Part shown: positions 37,799 to 47,191 of the stretch, piece after piece
How the letters are laid out: each line of letters starts with the position of its first letter
Numbering within the stretch: position 1 is the first letter of the stretch
NCBI GenBank assembly: GCA_022821985.1
Contig: JAJECP010000003.1
Location: forward strand, 62,001 to 126,000
Length of the DNA: 64,000 bases
Origin: Acidimicrobiia bacterium
GTDB lineage: Bacteria; Actinomycetota; Acidimicrobiia; Acidimicrobiales; Poriferisodalaceae
Direction of reading: 5' to 3'
Notes under the pieces: model-generated
The model's input: only the letters and a program-made list of their open reading frames with translations
What the model was told of the DNA's origin: nothing
The model's database searches: none
Made by a program: the position numbers and the translations under genes

Positions 37799-38617
37799 TC
37801 AGCTGCGGGTGAAGTTCGGCGTCCGACGCTCGTTCATGGCGTTGACGCCCTCGCGCCAGTCGTTCGTGGTGCGCAGGCGATCCTGCTCGGCCTTCTCGTT
37901 GTCGGTGGCCACCTTGATGGCATCGGCCAGGTGCCCTCGCATGGTGTAGCGGATCGACTCGACGGCCAGCGGCGCCGAACCGGCGATCTCGCAAGCCAAG
38001 TCGTAGGCGACTTGGCGCAGGTCGTCGAGCGGCACCAGCTTGTCGGCCAACCCGATGTCGACGGCCTCGTCGCCCTTGACGCGCCGGCCGGTGTAGAGCA
38101 AGTCCAGGGCCTGCTGGTTGCCGACGAGCCGGGGGAGCGTCACGGTCAGGCCGAAGCCGTGATGGAAGCCGAGCCGGGCGAAGTTGGCCGTGAAGCGGGC
38201 CTCGGGGGCGGCGATGCGGAAGTCCGGGAAGCAGGCCACGCCCAAGCCGCCGCCGACCGCTGCCCCTTGGATGGCGCCGACCACCGGCTTGCGCTTGGAG
38301 AACAGGTCGAATGCCGCGTCGTAGAGATGGCGGGGGCTGCCATCGGCATTGGTGGCGGTGATCTCGCCGCCCCGCCGCCCGTCGGAGCCGAACTGTGCGC
38401 CGGCGCAGAAGTTCTTCCCCTCCGAGCACAGCACGCTCGCACGGCAGCCATCTTCGTCGTCGAGGTCGCCGAATGCGGCAACGAGCCCGTCGATGAGCTC
38501 CAGATCGAAGAAGTTGTTCGGTGGCCGGTGAATCTCCACGACCGCCACGTGGTCATCGCTCAGCTTGACCGAGACATCCCCGTACTGGCCGAATTCGTCA
38601 AAGGTGCTCTCATCCAT
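37799..38617 (-). CDS. Enoyl-CoA hydratase/isomerase family protein
   Basis: This 272-residue crotonase-fold enzyme has AVVEIHRPPNNFFDLELIDGL near the start, SEGKNFCAGAQF (first oxyanion-hole strand), GAIQGAAVGGGLGVA (second) and ANFARLGFHHGFGLT. The usual acidic catalytic residue near the last motif is not obvious, so hydratase activity is not certain. The ATG at 38617 is backed by a -10-like TACGCT 6 bases upstream, giving this gene an internal promoter in the run of acyl-CoA genes. Confidence 0.88.
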   Translation of the reverse strand: MDESTFDEFGQYGDVSVKLSDDHVAVVEIHRPPNNFFDLELIDGLVAAFGDLDDEDGCRASVLCSEGKNFCAGAQFGSDGRRGGEITATNADGSPRHLYDAAFDLFSKRKPVVGAIQGAAVGGGLGVACFPDFRIAAPEARFTANFARLGFHHGFGLTVTLPRLVGNQQALDLLYTGRRVKGDEAVDIGLADKLVPLDDLRQVAYDLACEIAGSAPLAVESIRYTMRGHLADAIKVATDNEKAEQDRLRTTNDWREGVNAMNERRTPNFTRS

Positions 38618-38623
38618 GCGGCG

Positions 38624-38629
38624 AGCGTA
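38624..38629 (-). promoter_or_regulatory. Putative -10 element for enoyl-CoA hydratase gene
   Basis: On the minus strand TACGCT ends 6 bases before the ATG at 38617, fitting leaderless initiation. Confidence 0.45.
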
Positions 38630-38655
38630 GATGTGCCGCCGCCGGAGCGCTTCGC

Positions 38656-39777
38656 TCAGGCGAGGGCGGCGGTGCCGCTGGTGATGAGGGGGTAGAGGCC
38701 GTCGGCGCCGACGCCGGTGGCCATATCGCCGAGCACGGCCGACCAATGGGCATCAGAGCCGTATTCCTTGCGCCAGCTCCACAGCCGTCGGCTGAAGTGG
38801 TGCAGCGGGTACTCCTGGGTCATGCCCATGGCGCCGTGCGCTTGGTGGCAGGCCTTGGTGGCCCGAGCCGCTGCCTGATTGGCGAGGAGCTTGGCCGCGG
38901 CGATCTCGAACGGCGCATCGCCGCGGGTGGCTTCGCGGGCCGCGACCTCGGCGGCCATGCGTACCAGTGCTGCGTCCTGCGCGGCCCAGACCAGGTGCTG
39001 CTGTACTGCTTGGAAGCGCGCCACCGGACGGCCGAACTGGACCCGCTCGTTGGTGTAGCTGACAGTGAGCTGGCACATCTTCTCGATGGCGCCGGCCATC
39101 AGTGCGACGCGCGACAGCGCGCCGCGCTGCGCCAGGGTTCCGGCGTCGACGCCGTCGGGCGCAGGCGCCGCTCGTCCGGTCGCGCCATCGAAGCTGACAG
39201 TGTCGCGGGGTTCACCGGCCATGTTCGGCAGCGGCGTGATTGTGCACTCCGACGCTGGCACGGACACCACGGTGGAGTGTCCGTCGCATTCGCATACGCA
39301 CACGATCACGTCTGCGCTGCGTGCCCATGGCACTCGGTGGGCTTCGCCGCTCAGCACCGCAGTGCCGTCGCCGTTGAGGCTCGCCGAGCACGTTCCGCCA
39401 CCCGACCAGCCGCCGTCGGTTGCTCGGGGCGGGACGACCGTGACGAGGCCATCGGGGCGCTCGAGGCCGGCTTCGGCCAGCAGCCAACCGCCGAGGATGC
39501 CGTTCTCGGCAGCCGGGATCGGTGCCGAGTGGTAGCCGACCAGTCGCAGCACCTCGATGGCCTCTGCGAGGGTGCCGCCCGATCCGCCCGCGTCCTCGGG
39601 CACCGCGATCAGGTCGAAACCGGTCTCGTAGAACGCCTCCCAGATGTCGGGTGCCCCGCCACTGTCCTCGGCGGCCTGCACCGCTTCGTGCGTGCACAGC
39701 TCGCCGAACAGCCGGTCGGCCGTCTCGGTGATCAACTCGTCGACCACGACCGGCTCGGGAGCCGTCGTGGCGGTCAT
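38656..39777 (-). CDS. Acyl-CoA dehydrogenase family protein, divergent subunit type
   Basis: This 373-residue protein has an acyl-CoA dehydrogenase fold but weak N-terminal flavin motifs. The C-terminal region is typical (YTNERVQFGRPVARFQAVQQHLV and HQAHGAMGMTQEYPLHHFSRRLW). It follows another acyl-CoA dehydrogenase with an ATGA overlap. Such tandem pairs form heteromeric FadE complexes in steroid and other actinobacterial degradation, so it is probably the partner subunit of the 39774-40925 protein. Confidence 0.87.
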   Translation of the reverse strand: MTATTAPEPVVVDELITETADRLFGELCTHEAVQAAEDSGGAPDIWEAFYETGFDLIAVPEDAGGSGGTLAEAIEVLRLVGYHSAPIPAAENGILGGWLLAEAGLERPDGLVTVVPPRATDGGWSGGGTCSASLNGDGTAVLSGEAHRVPWARSADVIVCVCECDGHSTVVSVPASECTITPLPNMAGEPRDTVSFDGATGRAAPAPDGVDAGTLAQRGALSRVALMAGAIEKMCQLTVSYTNERVQFGRPVARFQAVQQHLVWAAQDAALVRMAAEVAAREATRGDAPFEIAAAKLLANQAAARATKACHQAHGAMGMTQEYPLHHFSRRLWSWRKEYGSDAHWSAVLGDMATGVGADGLYPLITSGTAALA

Positions 39778-40925
39778 GCCGGCAACCCCTCGAGACCCTT
39801 CGAGGCGACCGAGCGCAGGATCTCGATGGTTCCGCCCCGGATCGTGTTGCCCGGGAACGTCACCACGCACTGCGCCAGCAGCCGCTCGAACAGCGACTCG
39901 GACTCGGGCGAGTATTCCTCGTCGATGAGCTGCACCAGCTTCTCGACGACCTCTTGCTCGTAGCGAGTCCCCATCTCCTTCACCAGCGCCGACTCCACCG
40001 ACGGCGCCTCGCCCTCGTCGATCAGCCGCGCCACCGACAGCGACAGGTTCCTGATGCCCCACCAGCGAGCCGCCAGCTCGCCGAACAGGTCAGACACGGC
40101 ATCTTCCATCGGCGTGCCAGCCGCCTCGCGCAGCAATTGCTCCACCGTCGAGAAGGGCGACAGCCAGCGGTCGGGGCCGCCGCGCTCATAGGCCATCTCG
40201 GTGGTGTTCTGGTGCCAGCCCATTCCCGGCTGGCCCACCACGTTGATGTCGGGCACGAAGACGTCGTGGAACGTCACCTCGTTGAAGTGATGGCTGCCGT
40301 CCAGGAACGGGATCGGGCTGATCTCGAGGCCCGGCGAGGACAGGTCGATCAGGAACTGCGACAGGCCCGCGTGCTTGTTGCCGTCCTCCATGGGTGCCGT
40401 GCGCAGCAGGCAGATGAACCAGTCGTTCATGTGCGCGTTCGAGGTCCAGATCTTGGTGCCGTTCACGACCCACCCGTCATCGGCCCGTTCGGCCCGGGTT
40501 GACACCGAGGCCAGGTCCGAACCGCTGTCGGGCTCGCTCATGCCGATTGAGAAGCCCAGCTCGCCCCGGCAGATCGGCGGCAGGAAGCGCTCCCGCTGCT
40601 CGTCGGTGCCGAACTTGAGGATCACGTTGCCGGTCTGGCGGTCGGCCACCCAGTGGTGCCCCACCGGTGCGCCCCAGCGCAGCATCTCCTCCACCACGAT
40701 GAAGCGCTGCACGGCGGTGCGGTCCGAGCCGCCCCAGCGCGACGGCAGCGCCATGCCCACCCAGCCCCGGGCGGCCATCTTGGCCGAGAACTCCCGGTCG
40801 TGGTCTGCGGCCATGCCCAGGCACGGCTCGTGGGTGCCGGGCGGCAGCTCCCTTGCCAGGAACTCGCGAACCTCGGCCTGGAGGTCAAGCTCGGGACCGG
40901 TCAGTTCGGTGGGCGTGAATCTCAT
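39774..40925 (-). CDS. Acyl-CoA dehydrogenase
   Basis: This 383-residue flavin-dependent dehydrogenase has the flavin-side motif SIGMSEPDSGSDLASVSTRA, NGTKIWTSNAHMNDWF, and a C-terminal PGNTIRGGTIEILRSVASKGLEGLP. The ATG at 40925 has GGAGG (complement of 40933-40937) 7 bases before it, so this gene is translated from a leadered message after the monooxygenase gene. It overlaps its partner by 4 bases; the two are likely to form a heteromer. Confidence 0.92.
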   Translation of the reverse strand: MRFTPTELTGPELDLQAEVREFLARELPPGTHEPCLGMAADHDREFSAKMAARGWVGMALPSRWGGSDRTAVQRFIVVEEMLRWGAPVGHHWVADRQTGNVILKFGTDEQRERFLPPICRGELGFSIGMSEPDSGSDLASVSTRAERADDGWVVNGTKIWTSNAHMNDWFICLLRTAPMEDGNKHAGLSQFLIDLSSPGLEISPIPFLDGSHHFNEVTFHDVFVPDINVVGQPGMGWHQNTTEMAYERGGPDRWLSPFSTVEQLLREAAGTPMEDAVSDLFGELAARWWGIRNLSLSVARLIDEGEAPSVESALVKEMGTRYEQEVVEKLVQLIDEEYSPESESLFERLLAQCVVTFPGNTIRGGTIEILRSVASKGLEGLPA

Positions 40926-40953
40926 CGGCAGGCCTCCGCAGGAGTTCGCGTGA

Positions 40954-42579
40954 TTAAGCCAGGGCGAAGCCGCGGTAGTTATCGGATGCCACGTCCTCGC
41001 ACACCTCGACATAGGGCGGGAAGCCCGGCAGCGGCATGAACACCCGGGTTTTGCCGGGGATGTTGGCCCCGAGGTACCACGAGTTGCATGTGGGATACAG
41101 CGTCAGGTCGGCCACGGCATTGACGTAGTCGACCCAGTAGGCCTCGGCGTTGGCTTCGGGCTCGATGGTGGCGGTGCCGCGCTCTCGCAGCTCGACCAGG
41201 CAGCGCGAGATCCAGTCGACGTGCTGCTCGATGGACGGGATCATGTTGGTCAGCACCGACGGGCTGCCGGGCCCGGACACGGTGAACATGTTCGGGAAGC
41301 CCGCTACACCCAAGCCGAGGTAGGTACGCGGGCCGGCGTCCCAGTGATCGGCCAGCCGCACGCCGCCGCGCCCGGTGATGTTCATGCGCAGCAGCGTTCC
41401 GGTCATCGCATCGAAGCCGGTGGCGTACACGACCGCATCGACCGGGTACTCCCGGCCGTCGACCACCACCCCAGCTGCCGAGATGCGCTCGATCGGCGTC
41501 TCGGACACGTCCACCAGCTGCACGTGCGGCAGGTTGAACGTCTCGTAGTAGTTCGTGTCGAGGCAGGGGCGCTTGCAGGCAATCGTGTTGTGCGGGGTGA
41601 GCTTGGCCGCCACATCGGGGTCATCGACGACCTCGCCGATCTTGTCGCGGACGAATTGGGCCACCCGGTCGTTCGACTCGGCGTCCAAGGCGATGTCGCT
41701 GTACGCCCGGTAGAAGGTGAAGCCGCCCACGTCCCACCGCTGCTGCATGCGGTCGTAGAACTCCGCCGCGTCCGCTTCCTTTGCGAGGTCTTCACCGTCC
41801 GGCAGCCGCTGCACCATTGCGGCGTTCTGTTCGAGCATCTTGGCCCGCAAGTCGCGATAGTTGGACTTCCAGCGAGCCTGCTCGCCAGGGTCGAGCGGCT
41901 CGTTGCGCGCCGGGACCGAGTAGTTCGGCGTGCGCTGGAACACCGTCAGCTCGCGGCACTCCGCGGCGATGACGGGGATGGCCTGCACGGCCGACGAGCC
42001 GGTGCCGATGACGCCCACCGACTGGCCGCTGAAGTCGACGCCTTCGTGCGGCCAATTGCCGGTGTGGTATGTGGGCCCGGCAAAGGTCTCTGCGCCCTCG
42101 AAGTTGGGCATGTTCGTGGTCGACAGGCAGCCGGTGGCCATCACCACGAAGCGCGCCCGGTAGAGGCCCCGATCGGTCTGCAGCCGCCAGAGGCGGGCAC
42201 CGTCGTCCCAGTCGACGCGCTCGACCGTGGTCTCGAAGTGGATGTCTCGCCGCAGGTCGTAGCGGTCGGCGACGTGATTGGCGTAGCGCAGGATCTCGGG
42301 TTGGCCCGAGTAGCGCTCTGACCATTCCCATTCCTGTTCGAGTTCGGGATCGAACGAGTAGGAGTACTGCATCGACTCGACATCGCATCGGGCGCCCGGG
42401 TAGCGGTTCCAGTACCAGGTGCCGCCCACGCCGTCGGCTCGCTCAACGACGGCCACGTCGAATCCGAGCCCGCGCAGCTTGTGGAGCGAGTACATGCCGG
42501 CGAACCCGGCGCCCACGACGACGACGTCATGGACCTTCGACACGTTGCCGTTCGAACTGACCCCGTCGGTGCTGCTCAT
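40954..42579 (-). CDS. Flavin-dependent Baeyer-Villiger-type monooxygenase
   Basis: This 541-residue NADPH/FAD enzyme turns ketones into esters or lactones. Two Rossmann motifs (VVGAGFAGMYSLHKL and VIGTGSSAVQ) flank the Baeyer-Villiger fingerprint FAGPTYHTGNWP. GVGGTWYWNRYPGARCDVES is typical of cyclohexanone-monooxygenase relatives. The ATG at 42579 has a TAGTCT hexamer 8 bases upstream. The downstream acyl-CoA dehydrogenases suggest degradation of a cyclic or steroid-like ketone; that is inference. Confidence 0.92.
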   Translation of the reverse strand: MSSTDGVSSNGNVSKVHDVVVVGAGFAGMYSLHKLRGLGFDVAVVERADGVGGTWYWNRYPGARCDVESMQYSYSFDPELEQEWEWSERYSGQPEILRYANHVADRYDLRRDIHFETTVERVDWDDGARLWRLQTDRGLYRARFVVMATGCLSTTNMPNFEGAETFAGPTYHTGNWPHEGVDFSGQSVGVIGTGSSAVQAIPVIAAECRELTVFQRTPNYSVPARNEPLDPGEQARWKSNYRDLRAKMLEQNAAMVQRLPDGEDLAKEADAAEFYDRMQQRWDVGGFTFYRAYSDIALDAESNDRVAQFVRDKIGEVVDDPDVAAKLTPHNTIACKRPCLDTNYYETFNLPHVQLVDVSETPIERISAAGVVVDGREYPVDAVVYATGFDAMTGTLLRMNITGRGGVRLADHWDAGPRTYLGLGVAGFPNMFTVSGPGSPSVLTNMIPSIEQHVDWISRCLVELRERGTATIEPEANAEAYWVDYVNAVADLTLYPTCNSWYLGANIPGKTRVFMPLPGFPPYVEVCEDVASDNYRGFALA

Positions 42580-42587
42580 CGCCGCAG

Positions 42588-42593
42588 AGACTA
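42588..42593 (-). promoter_or_regulatory. Putative -10 element for leaderless monooxygenase gene
   Basis: On the minus strand TAGTCT ends 8 bases before the ATG at 42579. It would drive the monooxygenase and acyl-CoA dehydrogenase run. Confidence 0.4.
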
Positions 42594-42633
42594 CTGACAC
42601 CGGTCCAGCGCAGCCTGAGGTGTGGCGATGTGC

Positions 42634-42639
42634 CACGCT
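42634..42639 (+). promoter_or_regulatory. Putative -10-like element for amidase gene
   Basis: CACGCT ends 6 bases before the ATG at 42646. The first base deviates from TAnnnT, but the position matches the other leaderless genes. Confidence 0.3.
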
Positions 42640-42645
42640 CCGGGC

Positions 42646-44169
42646 ATGGCCGAGCCGTGCGATCTCACCGCGACGCAGGCACGACAGCTGATGGCGGCCG
42701 GCGAGCTGTCATCCGTGGAACTGCTGGAGTCGTGCCTGCAGCGGGCCGATGCGACTGATGGCGCCCTGAACGCGCTCGTCGTTCGCGACGACGACACTGC
42801 GAAGTCGACGGCGCAGGCGATTGATGATGCCCGCGCCCGGGGCGAGCCTCTCGGCCCGCTGGCGGGCCTGCCGGTGGCGATCAAGGACATCCAGGCCACG
42901 GCCGGGCTGACCACTACCTACGGCGCCGTGCCGTTCGCAAGCAACGTGCCCGAGGCCGACGACGGCATCGTGGCGCGTGTCAGGGCGGCCGGGGCGGTCA
43001 TCATCGGCAAGACGAACACACCCGAGCTGAGCATCGGCGCCAACACGGTCAACCGGCTGTTCGGCGCCACCGGCAACCCGTTCAACCCGTCGCTGACCTG
43101 CGGCGGCAGCTCCGGCGGCTCAGCGGTTGCGCTGTCGTGCGGCATGGCACCGCTTGCCACAGGGTCGGACCATGGCGGCAGCCTGCGCATCCCGGCCTCG
43201 TATTGCGGCGTTGTCGCCCACCGGTCCACGCCCGGCACCGTGGCCCACGACGAGCGCACCATCGGCCGCACCAACTACAGCGTGTCGGGACCGATGGCCC
43301 GCACCGTCGCCGACGCGGCGATGCTGCTGTCGGTGATCGCGGGCCGCGATCGCGATGCCCGGCGCGACCCCATGGCCTTCCCACTTGATGCCGCTGCATT
43401 CGCCGATCTGCCGGCGGAAGATGCGGCATCGCTGCGGGTCGGCGTGAGCGCCGACCTCGGCGGGCTGCTGGTTTCGGAATCCGTGCGGACTGTCTTTGCT
43501 GACCGCGTCGAACGGCTGGTCGGGATCGTGGGCTCAGTCGAGGAGGCCGGCATCGACCTGAGCGATGCGCTGGACGTCGACTGGCAGCTCCGGTCGGACA
43601 TCTTCGCCACCAACTACCACCGCAGCATCCACAAGTTCGATCCCGATGCTGCGGGACCTGACGGCGGCTTCAACCCGAACATCCGCGCCACCTACGACGA
43701 AGCGCTGAGCACCACAGTGCTCGACATCGCCAAGGCTCGGCGGCGCCAGGTGGAGCTGTTCCGGGCCACCGACGCACTGTTCGACACCATCGACGTGCTG
43801 ATCTGCCCGGGGGTGAGCGTGCCGCCCTTCGATTGGCATCAGCTGTATCCCGCCGAGATCGACGGTCAGCCCGTGCGCAACTACATGGCGTGGCTGGGGC
43901 TGTCGGCTGCCCTCACGGTCGTGGGCCACCCCACCACGGCGCTGCCGTGCGGATTGGACGGCCAGGGCACACCCTTCGGCCTGCAGATCGTCGGCCCGAG
44001 CTACAGCGACCGGCGGTTGCTGGGGGTTGCTGCCGCACTGGAGGCAGCATTCGCTGACGACCCCGTCACGGCACGTCCCATCCCCGATGTAGAGCGGCTC
44101 AGCACGCTCGAGACCGCCTGCCGCACCGAGGGCAGGCTGGTTCACGCTTCCGCTCCACCCCAGGCTTGA
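42646..44169 (+). CDS. Amidase signature family hydrolase
   Basis: This 507-residue amidase has the Ser-cisSer-Lys machinery: Lys in GLPVAIKDIQATAGL, the glycine-rich CGGSSGGSAVALSCG, and the nucleophile region GSDHGGSLRIPASYCG. The C-terminal part is complete. GatA-like proteins share the motifs, but no gatB or gatC lies nearby, so this is a catabolic amidase. The ATG at 42646 is preferred over 42622 by promoter spacing and by conserved length. Confidence 0.92.
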   Translation: MAEPCDLTATQARQLMAAGELSSVELLESCLQRADATDGALNALVVRDDDTAKSTAQAIDDARARGEPLGPLAGLPVAIKDIQATAGLTTTYGAVPFASNVPEADDGIVARVRAAGAVIIGKTNTPELSIGANTVNRLFGATGNPFNPSLTCGGSSGGSAVALSCGMAPLATGSDHGGSLRIPASYCGVVAHRSTPGTVAHDERTIGRTNYSVSGPMARTVADAAMLLSVIAGRDRDARRDPMAFPLDAAAFADLPAEDAASLRVGVSADLGGLLVSESVRTVFADRVERLVGIVGSVEEAGIDLSDALDVDWQLRSDIFATNYHRSIHKFDPDAAGPDGGFNPNIRATYDEALSTTVLDIAKARRRQVELFRATDALFDTIDVLICPGVSVPPFDWHQLYPAEIDGQPVRNYMAWLGLSAALTVVGHPTTALPCGLDGQGTPFGLQIVGPSYSDRRLLGVAAALEAAFADDPVTARPIPDVERLSTLETACRTEGRLVHASAPPQA

Positions 44170-44190
44170 GTGCCCCGGCTGCGCGGCCGG

Positions 44191-46581
44191 TTACTGCTGC
44201 AGGGGCTGGCCGGTAGCGGTCACGCGCAGCGTCGCTTCCACGAAGAGTTCGCGGCCGTTGCTCGGAGCGGTGCGTGTCTCCCAGTCGACGGTGACGGCAG
44301 CGTCGCTGGCACCCGCAGCGGCAGCCTCCGCCTGGGCGGCCGCAGACGCTTGGGCCGTCGCCCACTCGCGGGCGTCGTCGAGACTGTGCCAGATCGGCGG
44401 GTCGTCGCCCCAGTGGGCCCGGTAGCTGCCGCGCCGCGGTGCGGTCACCGTGATCTGTTTGGTGATCCTCACCCGGGCGACCGCCGCGCCGACAGCGTTC
44501 GCCACCTCGGCATGGTCCGGAACGATTGGCGCAGCGCCGAGCAGTGCAGCGACGAGCGGCGCGTAGGTGGCGGCCGGGGCGCCGATGGCAACGATGGGAA
44601 CCCCGACACCGGCGTCGACTCGCGCAAGCGGAACGCGATCCGGCCGAGTCGGGGATGCATCCGCGGTGACCGGGACGCTCGCTGATTCGCTGGATTCGAG
44701 CAAACCCCACAGCGGGTCGGCCCGACGCTCGTCAGCGGCGTCGCCGGGCAGATCAGCGCCAGTTCTCTCCAGCTCCCGACGCCGGCGGTCCAGGGCGGTC
44801 TGTGCAAGCTGCCGCCTGGTTTCGGCAGGGGCTACCCCGTCTGCACCGAGCGCGACGCTGAGCAGTGCTTCGGTTGCGCTGCGCAGCGCGACGTGCATGA
44901 CCCGTCGGCAGAGATCGACCGCGCCGGTGCCAATGTCAACGCCATAGCGATCGCGCTGTCGGCTGAACAGCTCGGCACCGGTCCGGGCGGCTGCCGCATC
45001 CCACGGTGCGCTCTGCTCTTGTTCCCCATGCCCAAGGGAGTCGGGCTCACGGGCCGCTCGGGCCCCGGCCCCAGCGTCGATCAAGCCGAGCACAACGCAG
45101 GCGTCGGTCGGTGTCAGTGCGGCGCGCCGCACGCGGCCGCTGCGTTCGAGTCGCTCAAGGGCACCGCGCCACCGAGCCGACCGCTTGAGGTTCTCCAGCG
45201 GAAGTGCACCGTCGGCGCCGTCGACGAGCCGCATGATCTCGCTGTCGAGGCTGTTCTGGCCTGTGCGACTGTTTGCTTCCTCGGCTGATGCCCCGGTTGC
45301 TGCGCGCAGCAGCACCTGCCCGAACTCGGCAAGCGGACGCTCGGCCTCTAGCTGCCGTCGCAGCATCGGCAGCACCACATCGGGATGTCGCTGGGCGGCG
45401 ACACACAGGGGCACTACCCGTCGCGGTCCGACAGCGAGTTCGCCCCGGCTCCCATCAGCCGGGATCCGGATCTCGCTGTCACCGCCGAGGCCCACCGTCA
45501 CGGTCGGCAGTGCAGTGACCATCGTGGCGTGACCGCCCACGGTGGCCGTGTCAGCGTCGTCGCTGCCGTCCGCTGCAACGGCGGCGCCGTTGCGAATCGC
45601 GGCGATGTCGGTGGTGGTGCCGCCGATGTCGACCACCAAGCTGCCAGCGTCGAGCGTTTCCTGCCCAGCCATTGAGGATCTCGCGAGGTGACGTGCACCG
45701 ATGACGCTGGCCGCTGGCCCCGACAGCACGGTTTCGATCGGTCGCTGAGTCACGAAATCGGCCGAGACGAGGGAGCCGTCTCCCCGGACCACCATGAGGC
45801 GGGCGTCGAGCTGGAGCGATTCCATTGCTGCTCGGATCGCCCCGGTGAAGCGGGCGGTAATCGAGATGAGCTGTGCGTTGAGCAGCGTCGTCACCGCCCG
45901 GCGAGGACCGCCGAGCCGTGGGGACAGCTCGTGGCTGCATGTCACCGGCTTGCCGGTGCGTTCGCGAATCGCTTCTCGAGCCTGAAGCTCGTGGGCGGCA
46001 TTGCGGACGCTGAACTGTGCCGCGACGGCATATGCCTCGACCGACGTATCGATGCGGTCGAGCTCACGAGCGAGCTCGTCGAGATCGAGCGGGTCGCGTT
46101 CGTCACCGTGAGCGCCGTGGCCACCGCCAACGATCACGACCGGCGCCGACACGAGGCTGCCGGTCAGTCGCTCGAGCCCGCCATCGGCGGGGGAAGTGCT
46201 GTCTTGCACGCCCGGCGCAGCACCAGTGCCGGTGCGCAGCCCGACACGAGCCAGTGTCTCAGCTTCGAAGCCGATGGCCACGAGCGCGGCGGGTCTCCCG
46301 GCGCCCTCGACCAGCGCGTTGGTGGCCAGTGTCGTAGAAACCGCCACAAGCCCGATGTCGGCCGCCCTGACGGCGTCGGCCGAAGCGCCCCGGCCGCCTG
46401 CCAGCACGCTCGTCATCGCCTCGATCACGCAGCCGTAGAGGTCTTCGTGCCGCGTCGGCGTCTTGGCCGCGGCCATGACCCGGTCGGTGTCGTGGTCGTA
46501 CACGACGGCGTCGGTGAACGTGCCGCCGGTGTCGATGCCTAGACAGAAGCGGCCTGGCGGCGTCCGGAGCGGCGCTGTCAC
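44191..46581 (-). CDS. Hydantoinase/oxoprolinase (HyuA)-like ATPase-domain protein
   Basis: This 796-residue protein resembles the ATP-dependent hydantoinase/5-oxoprolinase A subunit. Actin-like ATPase motifs are LGIDTGGTFTDAVVYD near the start and SLVVDIGGTTTDIAAI near residue 340. The C-terminal 300 residues are Ala/Arg-rich and not typical of HyuA. No HyuB partner is next to it, which is unusual. The GTG at 46581 was chosen because a CACACT hexamer (minus strand) ends 7 bases before it; the ATG at 46671 would add about 30 unconserved residues. Confidence 0.8.
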   Translation of the reverse strand: MTAPLRTPPGRFCLGIDTGGTFTDAVVYDHDTDRVMAAAKTPTRHEDLYGCVIEAMTSVLAGGRGASADAVRAADIGLVAVSTTLATNALVEGAGRPAALVAIGFEAETLARVGLRTGTGAAPGVQDSTSPADGGLERLTGSLVSAPVVIVGGGHGAHGDERDPLDLDELARELDRIDTSVEAYAVAAQFSVRNAAHELQAREAIRERTGKPVTCSHELSPRLGGPRRAVTTLLNAQLISITARFTGAIRAAMESLQLDARLMVVRGDGSLVSADFVTQRPIETVLSGPAASVIGARHLARSSMAGQETLDAGSLVVDIGGTTTDIAAIRNGAAVAADGSDDADTATVGGHATMVTALPTVTVGLGGDSEIRIPADGSRGELAVGPRRVVPLCVAAQRHPDVVLPMLRRQLEAERPLAEFGQVLLRAATGASAEEANSRTGQNSLDSEIMRLVDGADGALPLENLKRSARWRGALERLERSGRVRRAALTPTDACVVLGLIDAGAGARAAREPDSLGHGEQEQSAPWDAAAARTGAELFSRQRDRYGVDIGTGAVDLCRRVMHVALRSATEALLSVALGADGVAPAETRRQLAQTALDRRRRELERTGADLPGDAADERRADPLWGLLESSESASVPVTADASPTRPDRVPLARVDAGVGVPIVAIGAPAATYAPLVAALLGAAPIVPDHAEVANAVGAAVARVRITKQITVTAPRRGSYRAHWGDDPPIWHSLDDAREWATAQASAAAQAEAAAAGASDAAVTVDWETRTAPSNGRELFVEATLRVTATGQPLQQ

Positions 46582-46588
46582 CGCCGCA

Positions 46589-46594
46589 AGTGTG
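46589..46594 (-). promoter_or_regulatory. Putative -10-like element for HyuA-like gene
   Basis: On the minus strand CACACT ends 7 bases before the GTG at 46581. The same hexamer occurs before galE. Confidence 0.3.
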
Positions 46595-46745
46595 CCAGCG
46601 TTCGCAGTCGCTAGGGGCTGAACCGGGCATCGAGTGGACTCCGGCGCTCGCGTCGGTGAGACTGCGGGCACGGAGACCGGTCGACCCGCTCCGGGCGGTG
46701 CGACGGTCGACCGGGCAGGGAATCCAGCGCCACCAGGAGGAACCG

Positions 46746-47153
46746 ATGGGCGTCAAGTCAGTCAACGAGATGGTCGCCGAGGCCAAGACCCGTATCGACA
46801 ACATCTCGCCGGCGGAGGCCCACCGTCGTGTCACCGAAGAGGGCGCGTTGATCGTGGACATACGAGACGTGCGTGAGCTCCAGCGAGACGGGGCCATCCC
46901 CGGTTCGATGCACACCCCCCGGGGCATGCTCGAGTTCTGGGTCTCGCCCGACTCGCCCTACACCAAGCAGGAGTTCCTGGAGGACCGGGAATTCATCCTG
47001 TGCTGCGCCGGCGGCGCCCGTTCAGCCCTGTCTGCGGACACCATGCAGGACATGGGCGTAGGAAAGGTCAGCCATGTCGAGACCGGCTTCGGCGGCTGGC
47101 GAGCTGACGGCATGCCCGTGACCGACTACGACACGTTCAGGTCACAGCGCTGA
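46746..47153 (+). CDS. Rhodanese-like single-domain sulfurtransferase
   Basis: This 135-residue rhodanese domain protein has its active-site loop in CCAGGARSALSA, with the catalytic cysteine followed by the usual Arg, and a C-terminal ETGFGGWRADGMPV. The DIRDVRELQRDGAIPGSMHTPRG segment is the conserved core. A strong AGGAGG (46735-46740) lies 5 bases before the ATG. It precedes the formamidase-like gene by 38 bases, so cotranscription is possible. Its sulfur acceptor is unknown. Confidence 0.93.
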   Translation: MGVKSVNEMVAEAKTRIDNISPAEAHRRVTEEGALIVDIRDVRELQRDGAIPGSMHTPRGMLEFWVSPDSPYTKQEFLEDREFILCCAGGARSALSADTMQDMGVGKVSHVETGFGGWRADGMPVTDYDTFRSQR

Positions 47154-47191
47154 GCTCCGCAAGCAGCCGAGCCTGCTGAACAAGCAATCTC

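Noticed and set aside
38656-39777. Pseudogene because of weak flavin motifs
   Set aside because: The frame is intact and coupled to an ACAD partner; such divergent subunits are known in heteromeric FadE complexes.
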